This document shows positions 59,641-64,000 of a DNA stretch of 64,000 nucleotides, one piece after another. The position numbers and the translations under genes were made by a program. Positions within the stretch are counted from its first letter, which is position 1. The number at the start of each line of letters is the position of its first letter. The notes beneath the pieces were generated by a model. The model was given only the letters and a program-made list of their open reading frames with translations, had not been told where the DNA came from and did no database searches. This DNA is from Siphonodentalium dalli (lineage: Eukaryota > Mollusca > Scaphopoda > Gadilida > Siphonodentaliidae): positions 153,395,577 through 153,459,576 of the forward strand of contig CP136065.1 of assembly GCA_032622095.1 (NCBI GenBank), written 5' to 3'.

Positions 59641-60077
59641 TGCCAAACATGTCTTTTGGGACTCTGGCCATATTTTTGAACGGAAATGGGCAGAAGGTCT
59701 AAACGGAACTGAGTGAAACCATATTATGTGGCTATTCTCAACCATTAGCATGAAAATGAACTTAATATATGGTGCATGGCAATGTGTCAGCCAGGGAGTG
59801 AATGTGTGTTCATAGATGAGGTGAATAGTTTTACAGGGAGTAATTGTATGGTCATTAATGGTGACTATTGGGTGACTATTGTCATGGATTGATGTACATA
59901 TGTACATGTATACATATGTTGGCTGTGAACAATTCTTTTACTAATCTACTGCACAAAATAATTCGGGACATATACTGAAGACAAATATGGAAGACCGGAT
60001 AGTATGCCTGAGCTGGGAATATACTTGGAGAAGTTCTCTCATTCTCCTCACCATCAGGATCGGATTGTACTCACCAT

Positions 60078-60279
60078 AGAGAATAATTCACAATGGGCAT
60101 CCTTGTCGGGAATATACAGCATATCTAAATTCTCTGATCATAAATTGTACAGTGGCGTAGGGTTCTGACCATAAATTTTACAGTGGTACTTACTGCCATA
60201 TACACCACTGTACAATTTATGATCAGATAATTTCCATTTGGCGTATATTCCAAGGATGCACATTGTGAATTATTCTCTG
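60078..60279. mobile_element. 202-bp near-perfect palindrome (MITE-like)
   Basis: Starts AGAGAATAATTCACAATG and ends with the complement; the internal halves repeat CTGATCATAAATTGTACAGTGG on both strands, with ~40 bp loop. No clear target duplication. Confidence 0.65.
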
Positions 60280-60699
60280 TTAAACAATTTGACAAACCAA
60301 CTAACAAGTTAGAACTGGACAGCACAGAACCAATTGACTGCATTCCAATGGGCTGTTGTAATTTTGTGTATACTATTTATGTCTTTGTTGGGCACTTCCA
60401 TCTACATTTGCTATTTTACAATTATGTCGACAATATTTGCAACAACATCTTAATATGACCAAAGTTACAATGTATATGGCCAACGAAGTTATACCCGACG
60501 GAAGCACCACATGGAGTGTTGGGGGGGGGGGGGGGGGGTCACACCCTATATGTACTCCCATAATTTACGGCCCTGTTACGCATTGTTCATATACTCAGTT
60601 AATATTGAAAAGATATCGTTCTAGTTCGTGGTGTGTTCTAGTCTTCAAATTGGGTAGGGAGTCCTAAAATTATTTGCCACAGCCGCTTTTTGTAAAGTG

Positions 60700-62480
60700 T
60701 CCCTGGCTGTCGGGTACTAACCCATCTATAACAATTGTGCATTTCCTGATAGAATAGCCATTTGTCCACACCGTCGTTTGACATAAGAGCAAATCCATTC
60801 AGTTCGTGCTGGTGGGTTCAATGGTTTACATGTGGTAGGAGGTTCTTCGAAACAGTCAAATTTCGCCTTTATCGTTTGCCATCTGCTTTTTGTAAGGTAC
60901 CACATGCTTTCGCAAACCAACATATCATTAAACATTGCATCTTTTCTAATAGAACAGCCATTCGTCCACAATATCTGGTGATATTGAGAGCATATCTCTT
61001 CAGCTGTTGGTGTGTTCAAGACTTCAAATAGGGATTCGGTCCCCAAAAACATGCAGTGAAAAATTATTCGTTTTCCAGCCGCTTGTCAAAAGTGCCATAG
61101 GCTTTCGGGAATCATCTTGTCCATAACATGTGTATTTCCTGATAATATACTGCCATTTGTCCTCATCCTCTGATAAAATTAAGAGCATATCATTTCAGTT
61201 CGTGGTGTGTTTAAGACTTCAAGTGGAATAGTGGTGGTCCTCAAAACATAGAACATTCGCATTTCGTATTAGCCAACAGCTTTTTGTAAAGTGTCCCAGG
61301 TTTCGGGGGGGGGGGGGACCACTCATATCATTTTATAACTGCCTGATAGCATTACCATTCGTTCACACGCTCAGCTAAGTTGGAGAGTATATAACTTTAG
61401 TTAATGGTGTGTTCAACTTCAAGAGTTCAAATGAGTTAAGGGGTCCCAAAAAACGGTGAGAATTCGCCTTTCTCGTTTACCAACTGCTTTTTTTGTGAAG
61501 TGTCCCAGACATTCAGGAACCAACCCACTCATTAAATATGTGTATTTCCTGATATAACTACCATTTGTCTACACCATCAGTTAATATTGGGAGCATATCC
61601 TTTCAGTTCGAGGTGTGTTTTAAGACTTTGAATGGGGTATGGGGGGGGGGGGTATCAAACAAAGAAAATTCAACTTTAGTATTTGTCAGCCGACTTTTTG
61701 TACCCTGGGATTTCGGGAACGTAAAGTACCCTGGGATATAAATTGTATATTCCCTGATAGGACTAACTTTCGTTCACAATTTCAGTTAATATTAAGAGCA
61801 CAGCTTCGGTGCATGGTATGTTCAAGAGTTTAAATGGGTTAAGGGGTCCCAAAAAAAGATAAAATATTCGCCTTTCCAATTTGCATGTCACCTGCCTTCC
61901 TCTTTTGTAAAGTGCCAAAGGCTTTCGGAACCAACCCATCCATAAACATTGTGTATGTTCTGATACTTCTCTCCTAGCTTTGCCCACATTCAATATGAGA
62001 ACAATCCTATCAGTTCCTGATGTATTCAACTGTAACACTTGAATTGGGTAGGGGCCGGGTCCTCAAAACATAGAAAATTTGTCTTTCTTATTTATCAACC
62101 GCTTTGTGTAAAGCAACACAGGCTTTTGGGAAACAAGCCACTCATATACAGTATGTATTGCCTTATAGAACTACCTTCCATTCATACTCTCGGTTAATAT
62201 AGAGGACATATAGATTCACAATTTCAGTTCATACTGTGTTCAAGATTTTAAATCAGTTAGAGTGTTTTCAACAAAAAAATCGCCTTTCCTATTTGCCATT
62301 CATCCGAGTTTTGTTAAGTGCCACACTTATCTTGGGAACCAACCAATCCATAAACATTGTGTATTTCCTTATATAACTATCCTTTGTCCATAACTTCAGT
62401 TAATATTGGTGTTATCCTTTCAGTTCGTGGTGTGTTGAATACTTCTAATAGTGTAAGGGACCTAAAAACATAGAACATGT
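60700..62480 (+). repeat. Degenerate ~205-bp satellite, about nine units
   Basis: The anchor CCATTTGTCCACA and variants recur at ~60758, 60958, 61153, 61355, 61561, 61766, 61975, 62179 and 62389, i.e. every 195-210 bp. Each unit also carries TTTCCTGATA, AGTTAATATT.GAGCATAT, CAGTTCGTGGTGTGTTCAAGACTTC and a CTTTTTGTAAAGTGTCCCAGG-like phrase. G runs at 61305-61317 and 61641-61652. Short frames here are satellite translations. Confidence 0.75.
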
Positions 62481-62789
62481 TTGAGCTAATGCTTGGTCAG
62501 ACTAGTTTATGAGATATAAAACACAATATCTATTTTTTTCTATATTTTGGTCGATTTAGAGGACACTAACAATCACTATTAAAGGCAGCGACTATGATTT
62601 TGTTCTGTATATTTTGTCTATATTATGTGTCGTGTATAACAAATACTTCAGTTCTACAAATTTGCTATATATTAGTATAAAATTACATGCATGTTATAAA
62701 TATGAAAGTGTCAATTACACTGTAGCTCAATTTGGGAAGGAGTTATTTTTTTTGCTGAGCAATGAATACAATGATAAAGAAGGAAAGTA

Positions 62790-63665
62790 AACTAGAGGTC
62801 ACCCTGAAGATCCATATGAAGTTTGGTGATGATCGGATGAGGGATGTGGTCTGTAGGATTTAGTCATACAAAGATTAAATTCCAAGATGGCCACTGGCGG
62901 CCATGTTTTACAACAAATTTTGGTCAAAATAGGAGGCTCCCATCTAGAGGTCACCCCGAAGATCCATATGAAGTTTGGTGACAATCGGAAGAGAGATGAC
63001 GGCTGCAGGCTGTGCCGATGGATTAAAATTTGAGATCAAAGATGGCTGCTGGCGGCCATGTTTTTTTTTACGAATTTCTGTCAAAATTGGAGGCTTCTAT
63101 TTAGAGGTCACCCCGAAGATCCATATGATGTTTGGTGATGATCGGATGAAGGATGTGGTCTGTAGGGTGTGCCAAAGGATTTAGTCATGCAAAGAGTAAA
63201 ATCCAAGATGGCTGCTAGCTGCCACAAGTTTTAATGAATTTTTGTCAAAATAGGAGGCTCCCAGCTAGAGGTCACCCCGAAGATCCATATGAAGTTTGGT
63301 GACCATCGAATGTGAGATGCGGGCTGCAGGGTGAGCCGTTGGATTCAAATTTTAAATTCAAGATTGCTGCTGGCGGCCAAATGTTTTTAATGAATTTTGG
63401 TCAAAATAGAAGGCTCCCATCTAGAGGTCACCCGTAAATCCATATGAAGTTTGGTGACGATCGGATGAGAGATGTGACCTGTAGGATGTGCTAACGGAAA
63501 TTGTTGATGGACACACGGACGGACGACAGATGCCAACCCATGGCTATAGCTCAAACTTGACTATGTCAAGTTGAGCTAAAAATGACCCAGCCATAAATAG
63601 GGGTTGTGGGATGTGCCGATGGATTCAAATTTGAAATCCAAGATGGCTGCTGGCAGCCATGTTTT
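62790..63665 (+). repeat. ~156-bp tandem array, five to six units
   Basis: GAGGTCACCCCGAAGATCCA and variants start at ~62795, 62946, 63104, 63268 and 63424. Each unit continues with ATATGAAGTTTGGTGA, a CGATCGGATGAGAGATG block and AAGATGGCTGCTGGCGGCCA. The array closes with ACGGACGGACGACAG and a hairpin AACTTGAC..GTCAAGTT (63552-63576), then a partial sixth unit. Diverged inverted copies occur at 42960-44290. Confidence 0.85.
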
Positions 63666-64000
63666 TCATCGAAATTCGGAAAAATTTTATACGTTGTAAA
63701 ATTGAGCTAAAAATGTGTTTTAGTTGTAACTGGGGGTTTGGAAGCCAGGGGACATCTTTAACCACTCTCGTGGTGTCTACGGATCCGGTTTTCATCACAT
63801 TAATCATAATTTTGACCCATTAGAATAATTTTTAAAAGTGTATGTTGTCGTTATCATAGAAATATATTTTTTTCGATCAAAACATCTTTGGGGAGAGGTA
63901 GCGAAAATCCAATATATCGCAAACCGTTCAAAATGTCTGCCAAATTCTTCATACATATGATGTCCAGATAACTACTGATCAATATGCAGGGTCCGCGCTG
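63666..64000. other. No recognised feature
   Basis: Nothing recognised up to the window edge. Confidence 0.4.

Overview
This is a eukaryotic, almost certainly animal, intergenic window built nearly entirely of transposable elements and satellites. The retrotransposon proteins, the 'AAGATGGCCGC' and 'GACGGACGGAC' tandem families and the many rolling-circle (Helitron-type) and TTAA-flanked elements fit a marine invertebrate, perhaps a lophotrochozoan such as a mollusc; this is inference and I cannot name a species. I found no convincing single-copy host gene, no tRNA or rRNA, and no prokaryotic-style gene organisation. Most open reading frames are repeat translations.

Layout. 0-8 kb: a TTAA-type MITE (366-996), a short non-autonomous Helitron (1615-1940), a duplicated dispersed repeat (4.1-5.0 kb) and a head-to-tail Helitron dimer (5348-6648). 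8-12 kb: a 4.1 kb foldback element with ~1 kb inverted arms around a 2.1 kb minisatellite whose 33/35/43-bp units form a 111-bp higher-order repeat. 13.6-18.1 kb: another Helitron, LINE tails and minisatellites. 18.3-24.9 kb: a decayed LINE, then a nearly intact, 5'-truncated LINE (1052 codons) fused to half of a palindromic MITE. 26.1-27.2 kb: an inverted-repeat element with a perfect 9-bp target duplication. 28.3-29.5 kb: a MITE split by a Helitron at an exact A/T site. 35.1-39.1 kb: a 4.0 kb DNA transposon with ~160-bp terminal inverted repeats, a 3-bp TAT duplication and a broken gene with a C-terminal cysteine cluster. 40.7-42.0 kb and 49.9-50.9 kb: CR1/L2-like LINE remnants. 44.5-46.3 kb: tandem Helitrons and a TA-type MITE. 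47-58.6 kb: further TTAA families, including one nested inside another (51.8-54.5 kb). 58.7-64 kb: degenerate satellites with ~330, ~205 and ~156-bp periods.

The best candidate for something little described is the 35084-39093 element. Its single gene belongs to a widespread metazoan protein family of unknown function, and its boundaries are supported by a paralogous empty site at ~15.96 kb. Several other insertions (Helitron at 28738, inverted-repeat element at 26145, insertion at ~19.05 kb) can also be dated relative to their hosts because a related unfilled copy lies elsewhere in the window. All homology statements are from reading by eye; no database search was run.
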